Source: Cellulomonas hominis (GTDB lineage: Bacteria > Actinomycetota > Actinomycetes > Actinomycetales > Cellulomonadaceae). Taken from it: a DNA stretch of 64,000 bases. The notes under the pieces were generated by a model, which made no database searches, had not been told where the DNA came from, and saw nothing but the letters and a program-made list of their open reading frames with translations. Below are positions 24,781 through 35,298 of the stretch, piece by piece. The stretch lies in contig NZ_JACHDN010000001.1 in NCBI RefSeq assembly GCF_014201095.1, positions 1 through 64,000 on the forward strand, written 5' to 3'. Each line of letters starts with the position of its first letter. The stretch's first letter is position 1. A program made the translations under genes and the position numbers.

Positions 24781-25962
24781 ATGCCCGTCCCTGACCCCGA
24801 GGTCCCCGTCGCGCCCGGCCGCCCCGGCTACGCGGCGCCCGGGACCCGCGACTCCCGCCTCCCCCCGCGCTGGCTGCCCCGCGCCCTGGTGATGGTGGTC
24901 GTCGCGGTGTTCGCGGGGATCCTCACCTGGCGCGCCGCCTCGATGCTCGGCAACGTCATCACGATCCTGGTGATCTCGTGGTTCGTCGCCCTCGCGATGG
25001 AGCCGATGATCCTGTGGCTCGGCCGGCGCGGTGTGAAGCGGACGCTCGCCACGGGTATCACCATGCTCGGCTCGCTCGTGGTCGGCATCGGGGTGCTCGC
25101 GCTGCTGGGCGGGCTGTTCGTCAACCAGCTCGTCGAGCTCGTGCAGTCGATCCCCGGTTACTACGCGGACCTGCGCGACTTCATGAGCGACCGGTTCGAC
25201 GTCCAGCTCCCCGCCACGGACGAGCTGCTGAACAACGCCGGCGACTACGTCGGTGACATCGCCCCGGGGGTGATCGGCGTCGGCACGTCGATCCTCGGCG
25301 GGCTGTTCACGGCCACCGCGGTGCTGCTCGTCGTGTACTACATGGCCAGTGCGGGCCCGAAGTTCCGCGCCGCCGTCTGCCGGTACCTCGCCCCGCACCG
25401 GCAGCGGGAGGTGCTGCGGCTGTGGGAGGTCTCGCAGGAGAAGGTCGCCGGGTTCATCACCTCGCGCATCGTGCTCGCCGCGATCTCCACGGCGACCACC
25501 TGGCTGTTCCTGGCGCTGCTCGGCATCCCGTACGCCCTGCCGCTCGCGACGTTCACCGGCCTGGTGTCGCAGTTCGTCCCGACCGTCGGCACGTACATCG
25601 GCGGCGCGCTGCCGGTCCTGGTGGCGCTGTCCGTGTCCCCGCTGCGCGCGCTGGCCGTGCTGGCCTTCATCATCGCGTACCAGCAGGTCGAGAACCTGCT
25701 GCTCACCCCGAAGGTCTCGCAGCGGTCGCTCGCGCTGAACCCGGCGATCGCGTTCCTGTCAGTGATCGCGTTCGGCGCCGTGTTCGGTCCGCTCGGCGCG
25801 TTCCTGTCCCTGCCGGTCACCGCGACGATCCAGGCAGTCGCGTCCACCTACGTCCGGCGGCACGAGCTCGTGGACTCGTCGCTGCTGCAGGAGGAGCACG
25901 GCAAGCACCGGGGCGACGGCGACCTGCGGCCCCCGGTCGCGCCGCCCGCCGAGCCCGCCTAG
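24781..25962 (+). CDS. AI-2E-family transporter
   Basis: A 393-residue membrane protein with about eight helices. Family features are the first hydrophobic pair with SWFVALAMEPMILWL, the long amphipathic stretch around LVELVQSIPGYYADLRD, and the conserved end block VPTVGTYIGGALPVLVAL plus YQQVENLLLTPKV. Members export autoinducer-2 in E. coli (TqsA) or exchange sodium and protons in halophiles; the role here is unknown. ATG 24781 has a weak GGAG site, with a TAGCCT box upstream. Confidence 0.92.
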   Translation: MPVPDPEVPVAPGRPGYAAPGTRDSRLPPRWLPRALVMVVVAVFAGILTWRAASMLGNVITILVISWFVALAMEPMILWLGRRGVKRTLATGITMLGSLVVGIGVLALLGGLFVNQLVELVQSIPGYYADLRDFMSDRFDVQLPATDELLNNAGDYVGDIAPGVIGVGTSILGGLFTATAVLLVVYYMASAGPKFRAAVCRYLAPHRQREVLRLWEVSQEKVAGFITSRIVLAAISTATTWLFLALLGIPYALPLATFTGLVSQFVPTVGTYIGGALPVLVALSVSPLRALAVLAFIIAYQQVENLLLTPKVSQRSLALNPAIAFLSVIAFGAVFGPLGAFLSLPVTATIQAVASTYVRRHELVDSSLLQEEHGKHRGDGDLRPPVAPPAEPA

Positions 25963-25972
25963 CGTCGGCGGC

Positions 25973-26164
25973 ATGACGGACTCGGACAGCGACTGGATCC
26001 CCGACACCCCCGGCGACGACCCCGACGCGGTCGACGTGGAGCCCCGCCGCGAGCTCGGCGGCGTGGACCGCGGCGACGACGTGGCGCAGGACCTCCAGGA
26101 GAACCTCGAGGACGGCGCGCTGGGCGAGTCCCCCGTGCCCGACCCGGTCGAGCCGCCCGACTGA
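25973..26164 (+). CDS. Small acidic hypothetical protein
   Basis: Sixty-three residues, very acidic, with no hydrophobic segment and probably disordered. ATG 25973 lies seven bases after TAGCGT (25960-25965); that box also contains the stop codon of the AI-2E transporter gene, so this is likely a leaderless gene with its own promoter. It converges with glnE. Function unknown. Confidence 0.65.
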   Translation: MTDSDSDWIPDTPGDDPDAVDVEPRRELGGVDRGDDVAQDLQENLEDGALGESPVPDPVEPPD

Positions 26165-26182
26165 CCGCGCCGGCGCCCCGCG

Positions 26183-29100
26183 TCACTCGTAGAAGACGGC
26201 CTCCACCACGGCCCGGGCCCGCCGGGACGCGCGCAGCCACGTGTCCTCGAGCTCCTGCCCGCTGCCCGACGGGTAGCCGACGACCGCCGCCAGGCCGGAC
26301 ATCACCTGCCGGTCGTGCGGCAGCACGTCGGCGTGGCCCCCGGTGCGGCCCGTCCAGAGCACCAGCGCGTCCCGCAGCCGGGACGCGAGGTCCCACGCCT
26401 CGAGGAGCACCGCCGCGTCGTCCTCCGCGACCAGCCCGGCCTCCCGCGCCGCCTCCAGGGCGTCCAGGGTGGACGTGGTCCGCAGCCCGGGGACGGCGTG
26501 CGCGTGCCGCAGCTGGAGCAGCTGGGCCGTCCACTCGACGTCGGCGATCCCGCCGCGGCCGAGCTTGAGGTGCCGGGTCGGGTCCACGCCCCGCGGCAGC
26601 CGCTCGGACTCGACGCGGGCCTTGATCCGCCGCACCTCCCGGACGCCCGCCGCGTCCAGGCCGCCCGCCGGGTAGCGCAGCGGGTCGACGAGCGCGACGA
26701 ACCGCTCCCCCAGCGCCGGGTCCCCGGCGACCGGCCGGGCGCGCAGCAGCGCCTGGCTCTCCCACACGAGCGACCAGCGCGCGTAGTACTCCGCGTACGC
26801 GTCGAACGACCGCACCAGCGGCCCGTTGCGCCCCTCCGGCCGCAGGTCCGCGTCGACCTCGAGGGCGGGCTCCGGGCCGACCGCACCGAGCAGCGCGCGC
26901 AGCCGGGTGGCGACGCCGGTCGCGAACTCCTGGGCGAGCACCGGGTCGGTGCCTGGCAGCGGGTCGTGCACGAACAGCACGTCGGCGTCCGAGGTGTAGC
27001 CCATCTCCCGCCCGCCGAGCCGCCCCATCGCGACGACCAGCAGCGCGGTCGGGTCGGCGTCCAGGCGCCGCGCGGCGCGCTCCTCCCACGCGGCCACCCG
27101 CAGGGCGCCGGCCAGCAGCACGTCCGCGGTGGCCGTGAGGCTGCGCGCGGCCCGCGTGCCGGTGACGACGCCGAGCACGTCGGCGACGGCGGTGCGGGCG
27201 AGCTCCCGGCGGCGCAGCGCGCGCAGGGCGGTCGCGGCGGCCACCGGCTCGGACGCGCGGGTCAGCACGGCGTCGGCCTCCGCGGACAGCCGGTCGTGGC
27301 TGCGCGGCTCGAGCTCGGCGTCGTCGTCCAGCCAGACCACCGACTCCGGCGAACGGCCGAGGGCGTCCGCGACGTACCGGGAGGTGGACAGCGCGCGCGC
27401 CAGCCGCTCCGCCGCCGTGCCGGAGTCGCGCAGCAGCTTGAGGTACCAGTGCGTGCCGCCCAGCGCCTCGGACAGCCGGCGGAACGCGAGCAGCCCGCCG
27501 TCGGGGTCGGGGCCGTCGGCGAACCAGCCGAGCATGACCGGCAGCAGCTGCCGCTGGATCGCCGCTCGGCGGGACACGCCCTCCGTGAGCGCGGCGATGT
27601 GCCGCACGGCCCCGGCCGGATCGCGGTAGCCGATGGCCGCCAGCCGCGCGCGGGCCTCCTCGGGCGCGAGGCTGACCTCCGCGGCGGACAGCTGCGCCGT
27701 GGCCGGCAGGAGCGGCCGGTAGAACAGCTCCTCGTGCAGGTGCCGGACGTCCCGGCGGACCTGGCGCCAGCGCTCCAGCAGCCCCGCGGCGCCCTCGGTG
27801 CGCATCCCGACCGACCGGGCGAGCCGGCGCAGGTCGGCCTCCGCGGTCGGCATGAGGTGCGTGCGGCGCAGGCGGTGCAGCTGGACCCGGTGCTCGATGG
27901 CCCGCAGGAACCGGTAGCAGACCGCGAGCTGCGCGGCGTGCTCGCGCCCGACGTACCCGCCCGCCGACAGGGCCGCCAGCGCGGTCAGGGTGTTGCCGCT
28001 GCGGATCTCCGCGTCCGACCGCCCGTGCACGAGCTGCAGCAGCTGCACGGTGAACTCGACGTCCCGCAGGCCGCCGACGCCGAGCTTGATCTGCCGGTCC
28101 GCCTCGGCCGGCGGGACGTGGCGCTCCACCCGCCGGCGCATCGCCTGGGAGTCCTCGACGAAGTTCTCCCGCCGGACCGCCTGCCAGACCATCGGGTTCA
28201 TCGCCGCGACGTACGCGTCCCCGAGCTCCCGGTCGCCCGCGAGCGGCCGCGCCTTGAGCAGCGCCTGGAACTCCCAGGTCTTCGCCCAGCGCTCGTAGTA
28301 CGACCGGTGCGAGTCCAGCGTGCGGACCAGCGGCCCGTCCTTGCCCTCCGGCCGCAGCGCCGCGTCCACCGGCCACAGCGCCGGCTCCCCCGACGGCCCG
28401 CCGCACGCCCGGGCCAGCACCGTCGCGAGCCGGGTGCCGGCGGCCAGTGCCTCGGCCTCGTCCGCGCCGTCGGCGGGCTCCGCCACGTAGATCACGTCCA
28501 CGTCGCTGACGTAGTTGAGCTCCCGCCCGCCCGTCTTGCCCATGCCGACGACCGCGAGCCGCACGGACGCGCCGTGGTCGTCCAGCTCCGCGCGGGCCAG
28601 GGCCAGCGACGCCTCCAGCGCGGCGGCGGCCAGGTCGGCGAGCGCGGCGGCCACCCCCGGCAGCCGGGTCAGCGGCTCCCCCGAGGTGAGGTCGGTCGCG
28701 GCGATCCGCAGCAGGCGGGCCCGGTACGCGCCGCGCATCGCGTCCACGCCCGCGGGGCCGGCGGTCGCGGCGACCGGGACCGCCGCGTCCGGGTCGGCGC
28801 CGACCGCGGCGAGCAGCTCCGCCCGGACCTCCGCGACCGGCACGCCGGTGCCCGGGGCCTCGTCCAGGACGACGTCCAGGTGCTCCGGGTGCGCGGCGAG
28901 GTCGTCGCCGAGGGCCACGGACGCCCCGACCACCGCGAGCAGCCGCTCCCGGGCGGGGCCGTCGGCGGTGAGCACCGCGGCGAGCGTGGCGCGGCGCGCG
29001 GGGTCGTCCGCGACGGCGCCGGCGATCTTCGCGAGGGACAGCAGGGCCTGGTCGGGGTCGGCGGTCTCGGCGAGGGCCGGCACGAGCACGGCGGGCCCCG

Positions 29101-29251
29101 GGGCGTCGCCCGCGTCGGCTCCGTCGCCCGCGAGCAGCGCCACCAGCGCCGCGTCCGCGAGCAGCCGCTCCGCGCGCGCCGCGTCCCCGAACCCCGCGCG
29201 GGTCAGCCGACCCGCGAGCGTGCTCCCCCGACCCACCGACGTGCTGCTCAC
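26183..29251 (-). CDS. glnE: Bifunctional glutamine synthetase adenylyltransferase/deadenylase
   Basis: A 1022-residue protein with two nucleotidyltransferase halves. The N-terminal half carries GRELNYVSDVDVIYV (about residue 245) and the C-terminal half GREMGYTSDADVLFV; these G...D-x-D motifs mark the deadenylating and adenylylating centres. Each is followed by a helical PII-uridylyl-type domain (LKLGRGGIADVEWTAQLLQL in the C-terminal half). GlnE adjusts glutamine synthetase activity to nitrogen supply. GTG 29251 lies seven bases after TAGCGT (leaderless). It follows glnA2 in the same direction, as in Mycobacterium (glnA2-glnE). Confidence 0.96.
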   Translation of the reverse strand: MSSTSVGRGSTLAGRLTRAGFGDAARAERLLADAALVALLAGDGADAGDAPGPAVLVPALAETADPDQALLSLAKIAGAVADDPARRATLAAVLTADGPARERLLAVVGASVALGDDLAAHPEHLDVVLDEAPGTGVPVAEVRAELLAAVGADPDAAVPVAATAGPAGVDAMRGAYRARLLRIAATDLTSGEPLTRLPGVAAALADLAAAALEASLALARAELDDHGASVRLAVVGMGKTGGRELNYVSDVDVIYVAEPADGADEAEALAAGTRLATVLARACGGPSGEPALWPVDAALRPEGKDGPLVRTLDSHRSYYERWAKTWEFQALLKARPLAGDRELGDAYVAAMNPMVWQAVRRENFVEDSQAMRRRVERHVPPAEADRQIKLGVGGLRDVEFTVQLLQLVHGRSDAEIRSGNTLTALAALSAGGYVGREHAAQLAVCYRFLRAIEHRVQLHRLRRTHLMPTAEADLRRLARSVGMRTEGAAGLLERWRQVRRDVRHLHEELFYRPLLPATAQLSAAEVSLAPEEARARLAAIGYRDPAGAVRHIAALTEGVSRRAAIQRQLLPVMLGWFADGPDPDGGLLAFRRLSEALGGTHWYLKLLRDSGTAAERLARALSTSRYVADALGRSPESVVWLDDDAELEPRSHDRLSAEADAVLTRASEPVAAATALRALRRRELARTAVADVLGVVTGTRAARSLTATADVLLAGALRVAAWEERAARRLDADPTALLVVAMGRLGGREMGYTSDADVLFVHDPLPGTDPVLAQEFATGVATRLRALLGAVGPEPALEVDADLRPEGRNGPLVRSFDAYAEYYARWSLVWESQALLRARPVAGDPALGERFVALVDPLRYPAGGLDAAGVREVRRIKARVESERLPRGVDPTRHLKLGRGGIADVEWTAQLLQLRHAHAVPGLRTTSTLDALEAAREAGLVAEDDAAVLLEAWDLASRLRDALVLWTGRTGGHADVLPHDRQVMSGLAAVVGYPSGSGQELEDTWLRASRRARAVVEAVFYE

Positions 29252-29353
29252 GCCGGCCACGCTACCGACCGCGCCGCGCCCCGCGCGCGCCGCGTCCACC
29301 GACGGCGCGTGCGGACGAGCGCGAGGGGTCACCCGCGCGCGGCGACCGCGGGG

Positions 29354-30691
29354 TCAGAGCATCGGGAGGAAGCGGCGCAGCTCGTACGGCGTCACCTGGG
29401 CGCGGTACTCCTCCCACTCCTGCTTCTTGTTCCGCAGGACGTAGTCGAAGACGTGCTCGCCCAGGGTCTCGGCGACGAGCTCCGACTTCTCCATGACCGC
29501 GATGGCCGCCTCGAGCGTCGCCGGCAGGGGCTCGATGCCCAGCGCGCGGCGCTCGGCGTCGGTGAGCTCCCACACGTCGTCGTCGGCGCCCTCGGGCAGC
29601 TCGTAGCCCTCGTCGATGCCCTTGAGGCCCGCGGCCAGCAGCACCGCGAACGCCAGGTACGGGTTGGTCGCCGAGTCGACGCCGCGGTACTCGATCCGCG
29701 AGGAGTTCGACTTGCCGGGCTTGTACATCGGCACCCGCACCAGGGCGGACCGGTTGTTGTGGCCCCAGCAGATGTACGACGGCGCCTCGGAGCCGCCCCA
29801 CAGCCGCTTGTACGAGTTCGTGAACTGGTTCGTCACCGCGGTGATCTCCGCGGCGTGCCGCAGCAGGCCGGCGATGAACGACCGGGCCGTCTTCGACAGG
29901 TCCAGGTGGCCGCCCGGCTCGTGGAACGCGTTCCGGTCGCCCTCGAACAGCGACAGGTGCGTGTGCATGCCGGAGCCCGGCTGGTCGGCGAGCGGCTTCG
30001 GCATGAAGGACGCGAACACGCCCTGCTCGAGCGCGACCTCCTTCACGACCGTCCGGAAGGTCATGATGTTGTCGGCCGTGGTCAGCGCGTCGGCGTACCG
30101 CAGGTCGATCTCGTTCTGGCCCGGGCCGGCCTCGTGGTGCGAGAACTCCACCGAGATGCCCATGGACTCGAGCATGGTGATGGCGGCGCGCCGGAAGTCG
30201 TGCGCGGTGCCGCGCGGCACGTGGTCGAAGTAGCCGCCCTGGTCGACCGGGACCAGCGGCTGGGCCGGGTCGGCCGGCGCCTCGAACAGGTAGAACTCGA
30301 CCTCGGGGTGCGTGTAGAAGGTGAAGCCCTTCTCGCTCGCCCGGGCCAGCGCGCGCTTGAGCACGTTGCGGGTGTCCGCGAGCGACGGCTCGCCCTCCGG
30401 GGTGAGGATGTCGCAGAACATCCGCGCGGTGCCGTGCCGCTCCCCGCGCCAGGGCAGCACCTGGAACGTCGTCGGGTCGGGCTTGGCGATCATGTCCGCC
30501 TCGTAGACCCGCGTCAGGCCCTCGATGGAGGACCCGTCGAACCCGATCCCCTCGGAGAACGCGGACTCCAGCTCCGCGGGCGCGACGGCCACCGACTTGA
30601 GGGTCCCGAGCACGTCGGTGAACCAGAGCCGGATGAAACGGATGTCGCGCTCCTCCACGGTGCGGAGGACGAACTCCTGCTGCCTGTCCAT
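29354..30691 (-). CDS. glnA: Type I glutamine synthetase, GlnA2-like
   Basis: A 445-residue glutamine synthetase, joining ammonia to glutamate with ATP. Motifs: FDGSSIEG near residue 50, EVEFYLFE, HHEAGPGQNEID, the GSGMHTHLSL substrate loop, NSYKRL and NNRSALVRVP. Length and sequence resemble mycobacterial GlnA2. The adenylylation site normally reading NLYDLPPEE is replaced by DEGYELPEGADDD, so this enzyme is probably not a GlnE substrate; the adenylylated GlnA1 should be elsewhere. ATG 30691 is chosen because the family begins MDRQ. Divergent from nadE. Confidence 0.95.
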   Translation of the reverse strand: MDRQQEFVLRTVEERDIRFIRLWFTDVLGTLKSVAVAPAELESAFSEGIGFDGSSIEGLTRVYEADMIAKPDPTTFQVLPWRGERHGTARMFCDILTPEGEPSLADTRNVLKRALARASEKGFTFYTHPEVEFYLFEAPADPAQPLVPVDQGGYFDHVPRGTAHDFRRAAITMLESMGISVEFSHHEAGPGQNEIDLRYADALTTADNIMTFRTVVKEVALEQGVFASFMPKPLADQPGSGMHTHLSLFEGDRNAFHEPGGHLDLSKTARSFIAGLLRHAAEITAVTNQFTNSYKRLWGGSEAPSYICWGHNNRSALVRVPMYKPGKSNSSRIEYRGVDSATNPYLAFAVLLAAGLKGIDEGYELPEGADDDVWELTDAERRALGIEPLPATLEAAIAVMEKSELVAETLGEHVFDYVLRNKKQEWEEYRAQVTPYELRRFLPML

Positions 30692-30777
30692 GCGGTACAT
30701 CCTGCACGATCCGGACGTGCAGGTGGCGCCGCACCACGCCGCTCGCCCGGGCGGTTCCACCCGAATAGGCTCGCGTC

Positions 30778-32490
30778 ATGCCCGACCAGCACGAATCCCG
30801 CGCCCTGCGCGTGGCCCTCGCCCAGATCGACACCTGCGTCGGCGACCTCGCCGGCAACACCGCCGCCGTCCTCGACCGGGCCCGCGAGGCGGCCGCCGCG
30901 GGGGCCGACCTGGTGGCGTTCCCGGAGATGACGGTCACCGGTTACCCGATCGAGGACCTGGCCCTGCGGGCGTCGTTCCGCCGCGGCGCCGAGCGCGCGC
31001 TCACCGACCTCGCGGCGGCCCTCGCGGACGCCGGGCTCGGCGGGCTGACCGTCGTCGTCGGCACGGTCGGCGAGCGGACCACCCGGGAGCACGAGGGCGC
31101 GCCCGCCCGGCCCACCAACCAGGCGGTGGTGCTGCGCGACGGCCGGGTGCAGCAGCGCTACGACAAGCACCACCTCCCGAACTACGGCGTGTTCGACGAG
31201 TTCCGGATCTTCGCCCCCGGCGGCGAGCCCACGGTCGTCGAGGTCGCCGGCCGCCGCGTCGGGCTGCTGATCTGCGAGGACATCTGGCAGGACGGCCCCG
31301 TCGCGGAGCTCGCGGACGACGACCTCGACCTGCTGGTGGTCATCAACGGCTCGCCGTTCGAGGAGGGCAAGGGCCACATCCGCACGGACCTGGCCGCGCG
31401 CCGGGCCGCCGAGGTCGCCGCGCCGGTCGCCTACGTCAACATGGTCGGCGGCCAGGACGACCTGGTGTTCGACGGCGGCTCGTTCGTGGTCGGCACCGAC
31501 GGCACCCTGCTGGCCTCCGCGCCGCAGTTCGTCGAGCACCTGCTGGTGTGGGACGTCCCGGCCCGGGGCACCGCCCCGGAGCGCGGCGACGTCGTGCCGG
31601 CGCTCGACCCGGACGAGGAGATCTACCGGGCGCTCGTCACCGGCCTGGCCGGCTACGTGCGCAAGAACGGCTTCCGGTCCGTCGTGCTCGGCATGTCCGG
31701 CGGCATCGACTCGGCCCTGGTCGCCGCGATCGCCGCGGACGCCCTCGGCGGGGACCGCGTCGTGGGCGTGTCGATGCCCTCGCGCTGGTCCTCCGACCAC
31801 AGCAAGGACGACGCCGCGGACCTGGCGAAGCGGGTCGGCGCCGACTACCGGGTGCAGCCGATCAAGCCGATGGTCGACGCGTTCGAGGGCGAGATGGCCC
31901 TGGACGGCGTCGCCGCGGAGAACCTGCAGGCCCGCGTCCGGGGCGTCATCCTCATGGCGCTGTCCAACGCGGAGGGGCACCTCGTGCTGGCGACCGGCAA
32001 CAAGACCGAGCTCGCGGTCGGCTACTCCACGATCTACGGCGACGCGGTCGGCGGCTACGCCCCGCTGAAGGACGTCGACAAGTCCCGCGTCTGGGCGCTG
32101 GCCCGGTGGCGGAACACCCACGCCGCCGACGCCGGCGAGATCCCGCCGATCCCGGAGAGCTCGATCACGAAGCCGCCGTCGGCGGAGCTCCGCCCGGGCC
32201 AGGTCGACCAGGACTCGCTGCCGCCGTACGACCTGCTCGACCAGGTGCTGGACGCCTACGTCGAGCACGCGGAGGGCCGCGCCGAGCTGCTGGCCCGCGG
32301 GTTCGACCCGGAGATCGTCGACAAGGTCCTGTCCCTGGTGGACCGCGCCGAGTGGAAGCGCCGGCAGTACCCGCTCGGCCCCAAGGTCACGGCCCTGGCG
32401 TTCGGCCGCGACCGTAGGCTGCCGATCACGACGCGCTGGCGCGAGCCCGCCGCCACCAGCACGACCAGCGACCCCGTGGAGCAGCACTGA
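30778..32490 (+). CDS. nadE: Glutamine-dependent NAD+ synthetase
   Basis: A 570-residue two-domain enzyme. The N-terminal nitrilase-type glutaminase (about 1-260) has the catalytic Glu in FPEM (residue 50), Lys in [14 protein letters not shown] (about 129) and Cys in LLICEDIW (about 165). The C-terminal ATP pyrophosphatase has the P-loop SGGIDS near 306 and [13 protein letters not shown]. It makes NAD from deamido-NAD, ATP and glutamine. ATG 30778 lies six bases after TAGGCT (30766-30771), a leaderless promoter. Its stop overlaps panB by one base. Confidence 0.96.
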   Translation: MPDQHESRALRVALAQIDTCVGDLAGNTAAVLDRAREAAAAGADLVAFPEMTVTGYPIEDLALRASFRRGAERALTDLAAALADAGLGGLTVVVGTVGERTTREHEGAPARPTNQAVVLRDGRVQQRYDKHHLPNYGVFDEFRIFAPGGEPTVVEVAGRRVGLLICEDIWQDGPVAELADDDLDLLVVINGSPFEEGKGHIRTDLAARRAAEVAAPVAYVNMVGGQDDLVFDGGSFVVGTDGTLLASAPQFVEHLLVWDVPARGTAPERGDVVPALDPDEEIYRALVTGLAGYVRKNGFRSVVLGMSGGIDSALVAAIAADALGGDRVVGVSMPSRWSSDHSKDDAADLAKRVGADYRVQPIKPMVDAFEGEMALDGVAAENLQARVRGVILMALSNAEGHLVLATGNKTELAVGYSTIYGDAVGGYAPLKDVDKSRVWALARWRNTHAADAGEIPPIPESSITKPPSAELRPGQVDQDSLPPYDLLDQVLDAYVEHAEGRAELLARGFDPEIVDKVLSLVDRAEWKRRQYPLGPKVTALAFGRDRRLPITTRWREPAATSTTSDPVEQH

Positions 32491-33317
32491 TGTCCCAGCA
32501 CCCCGCCCCCAGCCCCGTCCGCCGCGTGCGCGTGCACCACCTGGCGGAGGCGAAGCAGCGCGGCGAGAAGCTGACGATGCTCACGGCCTACGACTTCGCG
32601 ACCGCCCGCATCTTCGACGCCGCCGGCATCGACGTCCTGCTGGTCGGCGACTCCATCGGCAACACGATGCTGGGGCACGCGTCGCCCATCCCGGTGACGG
32701 TGGACGAGATGATCCCGCCGACCCGCGCCGTGGTCCGGGCGACCGAGCGCGCGCTCGTCGTCGCGGACCTCCCGTTCGGCACGTACGAGGCCGGCCCGGA
32801 GCAGGCCCTGGCCACGGCGGTCCGGTACCTCAAGGAGGCCGGCGCGCACGCGGTGAAGTTCGAGGGCGGCGAGCGGGTCGCCCCGCAGATCCGCGCGCTC
32901 ACGGACGCCGGCGTCCCGGTCGTCGCGCACCTCGGGTTCACCCCGCAGTCCGAGAACGCGCTCGGCGGGCACCGGGTGCAGGGCCGGGGCGACGAGGCGG
33001 CCGAGCGGCTGGCCGAGGACGCGGTCGCCGTCCAGGAGGCCGGCGCGGTCGCCGTCGTGCTGGAGATGGTCCCGGCGCCGGTCGCGGCGCGGATCACCGA
33101 GGTCCTCCGCATCCCGACGATCGGCATCGGCGCCGGCCCGGACTGCGACGGCCAGGTGCTCGTGTGGACCGACATGGCGGGCATGGCCGACTGGCAGCCG
33201 CGGTTCGCCAAGGTGTTCGCCCCCGTCGGCGAGCTGCTCGGGCAAGCCGCGCGCGCCTACGCGGCCGAGGTCCGCGGCGGGTCGTTCCCCGACGCCGACC
33301 ACTCGTTCCTCAGCTGA
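32490..33317 (+). CDS. panB: 3-methyl-2-oxobutanoate hydroxymethyltransferase
   Basis: A 275-residue TIM-barrel enzyme of pantothenate synthesis. It moves a hydroxymethyl group from methylene-THF to 3-methyl-2-oxobutanoate. Family motifs are [31 protein letters not shown] (magnesium Asp), [17 protein letters not shown] and [18 protein letters not shown]. The ATG overlaps the nadE stop (TGATG), so the two cofactor genes are coupled. The downstream gene begins inside the last bases of panB. Confidence 0.97.
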   Translation: MSQHPAPSPVRRVRVHHLAEAKQRGEKLTMLTAYDFATARIFDAAGIDVLLVGDSIGNTMLGHASPIPVTVDEMIPPTRAVVRATERALVVADLPFGTYEAGPEQALATAVRYLKEAGAHAVKFEGGERVAPQIRALTDAGVPVVAHLGFTPQSENALGGHRVQGRGDEAAERLAEDAVAVQEAGAVAVVLEMVPAPVAARITEVLRIPTIGIGAGPDCDGQVLVWTDMAGMADWQPRFAKVFAPVGELLGQAARAYAAEVRGGSFPDADHSFLS

Positions 33318-34339
33318 GCGGGCGCCGGCGGCCCGTCGCCGCCCTCGTCGTGCTCGCGACGGCCGCCGTCGTCCTGGTGCTGGTCGCCCCGGGCGCCCTG
33401 GGGCTCGCGGACGTCTCGCCGTTCGGCCAGCTCGTCGCGCTGCGGGGGCTGGTGGGCCTGGTGCTGCTGCTGGCGGCGCTGCTCGTGCTCGTCGCGCTGG
33501 CCGCCCGCGAGCGCCGCGCCCGGCCCCGCCGCGGGCTCGCGCTGGCGCTCGCCGGGGTGCTGCTGGCCGGCGCCGGCGCGCAGGGCGCGGTGCTCGCGGC
33601 GCGCGGGGTCGGCACCGACGGCCCCGGCGACCCTGACGACGCCGACCTGGTCGTCCTGGCGTTCAACACGTTCGGCACGGTGCCCGCCGACGACCTGGCG
33701 GCGCTCGTCCTCGCGCAGGACGCCGACGTCGCCGTCCTCCCGGAGACCACCGCGGAGACCGCGCGCACCGCCGCCGGGGCGCTGACCGCCGCGGGCCGCC
33801 CGACGACCGCGCTGGCCGCGGACGCCGCCCACCCGGGCTCCGACGGCGTCGCCCTGCTGCTGCGCACCGGGCTCGGCGACTACGACCAGGTCGGCGCCGG
33901 GCTGCCCGCGACCGAGCTGGGGACGTTCGCCGCGGTGCTCGGGCCCGGCGGCGCCGCGGAGCCCGGCGCCCCGGACCGCGTCGTCGCGACCCACCTGCGC
34001 GCCCCGTCGTCCGGGCGGCGCGTCCCGGTGTGGCGGGCGCACACCGCCGCGATCGCCGACGTGTGCCGGAGCACCCCGGGCGTCGTCGTCGCGGGCGACC
34101 TCAACGCCACCCTGGACCACCCCGGCCTCGCGGACCTCGGGCCGTGCGTGGACGCCGCGCGCGCCGCGGGCGCGGCGGGGCTGGGCACCTGGCCGGCCGG
34201 CTCCGCCGAGGTGCTCGGCGCGCCGATCGACCACGTGCTCGTGGACGGCCGCGCGTGGCGGGTCGCGGGCTTCGCGGTGCTGCCCGCGGTCGGGGCCAGC
34301 GACCACCGCCCGGTCGTCGCGCACCTCGACCGCCGCTGA
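33314..34339 (+). CDS. Membrane-anchored endonuclease/exonuclease/phosphatase-family protein (CTG start likely)
   Basis: About 341 residues: three hydrophobic segments in the first 100 residues, then an EEP catalytic domain with FNTFG, a metal-binding [31 protein letters not shown] and a closing [11 protein letters not shown]. These are the usual metal and catalytic residues of DNase I-like hydrolases; here the domain should face outside. No ATG, GTG or TTG lies near the expected start. CTG 33314 forms a CTGA overlap with the panB stop and gives a complete first helix. The next GTG, 33350, would cut into that helix. Confidence 0.8.
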   Translation: MSGRRRPVAALVVLATAAVVLVLVAPGALGLADVSPFGQLVALRGLVGLVLLLAALLVLVALAARERRARPRRGLALALAGVLLAGAGAQGAVLAARGVGTDGPGDPDDADLVVLAFNTFGTVPADDLAALVLAQDADVAVLPETTAETARTAAGALTAAGRPTTALAADAAHPGSDGVALLLRTGLGDYDQVGAGLPATELGTFAAVLGPGGAAEPGAPDRVVATHLRAPSSGRRVPVWRAHTAAIADVCRSTPGVVVAGDLNATLDHPGLADLGPCVDAARAAGAAGLGTWPAGSAEVLGAPIDHVLVDGRAWRVAGFAVLPAVGASDHRPVVAHLDRR

Positions 34340-34404
34340 ACCGGCGGGCGACGCCGGGACCGAAGTGCCACGCCGGGGCGTCCGCGAGCCCTAGCCTCAT
34401 CGGC

Positions 34405-35274
34405 ATGCGCCGCCACCCCGCCGCCGACCCGCCGGCCGGCTCCCGCCCGCCGGCCGCCACGGCGCCGCGACGCACGCCGCCCGTCGGCGCGGGGACCGCC
34501 GGACCGCGGCCCGCGGCCGGCCCGCGGCGCACGACCGGGGCCGGCGGGCCCCGTCCGGAGCCCGCGGCGCCCCGCCGCACGGGTCCCGGCTCGCCCGGCT
34601 CCCCCGGCACACCGCCCGCCCCGCGGCCGCGCCCGGCCGGGTCCACCCCGCCCCGCCGCCCGGCGACGCAGCACGGCCGGCTGCGCCCGACCCCGCTCGG
34701 CTGGACGGTCCTCGCCGTGGCCGCCGCGCTGGTGGTCGCCGTCGTCGTCGGCGTGGTCCGCCTGGTCGCCGGGCCGGCAGCCGAGGCCGTCGTCCCGGCG
34801 TGCGAGCCCGACGCCACCCAGTCGCAGAACTGCTGGCCGGCCATCACCGACAACGAGGACCCGCGCCTCGAGCCGTCCCCGTGGATCACCGGCCGGGTGC
34901 TCGGCGGCGACGTCCGCACGGTGCTGGACCACGTGGCGCAGCGCTTCGACGCGGAGGTCGAGCCGGTCGACGTCGCCAGCTCGTGGGGCTGGGCCTACCG
35001 GTCGGTGCGCGGCGAGGACGAGGCGCTGTCGAACCACGCGTCGGGCACGTCGATCGACCTCAACGCGACCGAGCACCCCCTCGGCTCGAGCGGCACGTTC
35101 ACCGACGACCAGGTCGCGGCGATCCGGGCGATCCTGGCCGAGGTGTCCCCCGTCGTCGCCTGGGGCGGGGACTTCGACGGCCGCCTGGACGAGATGCACT
35201 TCGAGATCGTCGGGGACGCCGAGGCCGTCGCCGAGGTGGCCGCGCGGCTGCGCGGCGAGCCCGCCGCGGGCTGA
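34405..35274 (+). CDS. Membrane-anchored M15/VanY-type D-Ala-D-Ala carboxypeptidase
   Basis: A 289-residue protein. Residues 1-95 are a Pro/Arg/Gly-rich cytosolic tail, followed by one helix ([18 protein letters not shown]) and an extracellular VanY domain. Zinc ligands are visible as [12 protein letters not shown] and DEMHFEI; the domain should trim peptidoglycan stem peptides. ATG 34405 follows TAGCCT by seven bases (leaderless). The long basic disordered tail is unusual for a simple carboxypeptidase. Confidence 0.88.
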   Translation: MRRHPAADPPAGSRPPAATAPRRTPPVGAGTAGPRPAAGPRRTTGAGGPRPEPAAPRRTGPGSPGSPGTPPAPRPRPAGSTPPRRPATQHGRLRPTPLGWTVLAVAAALVVAVVVGVVRLVAGPAAEAVVPACEPDATQSQNCWPAITDNEDPRLEPSPWITGRVLGGDVRTVLDHVAQRFDAEVEPVDVASSWGWAYRSVRGEDEALSNHASGTSIDLNATEHPLGSSGTFTDDQVAAIRAILAEVSPVVAWGGDFDGRLDEMHFEIVGDAEAVAEVAARLRGEPAAG

Positions 35275-35298
35275 CGGCGGCGCCGCAGCCGGCCCTCG

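Noticed and set aside
26315..30931. A 1538-residue plus-strand frame opposite glnE and glnA
   Set aside because: It runs antisense to two unmistakable genes and has the repetitive Arg/Val/Gly composition of frame shadows.
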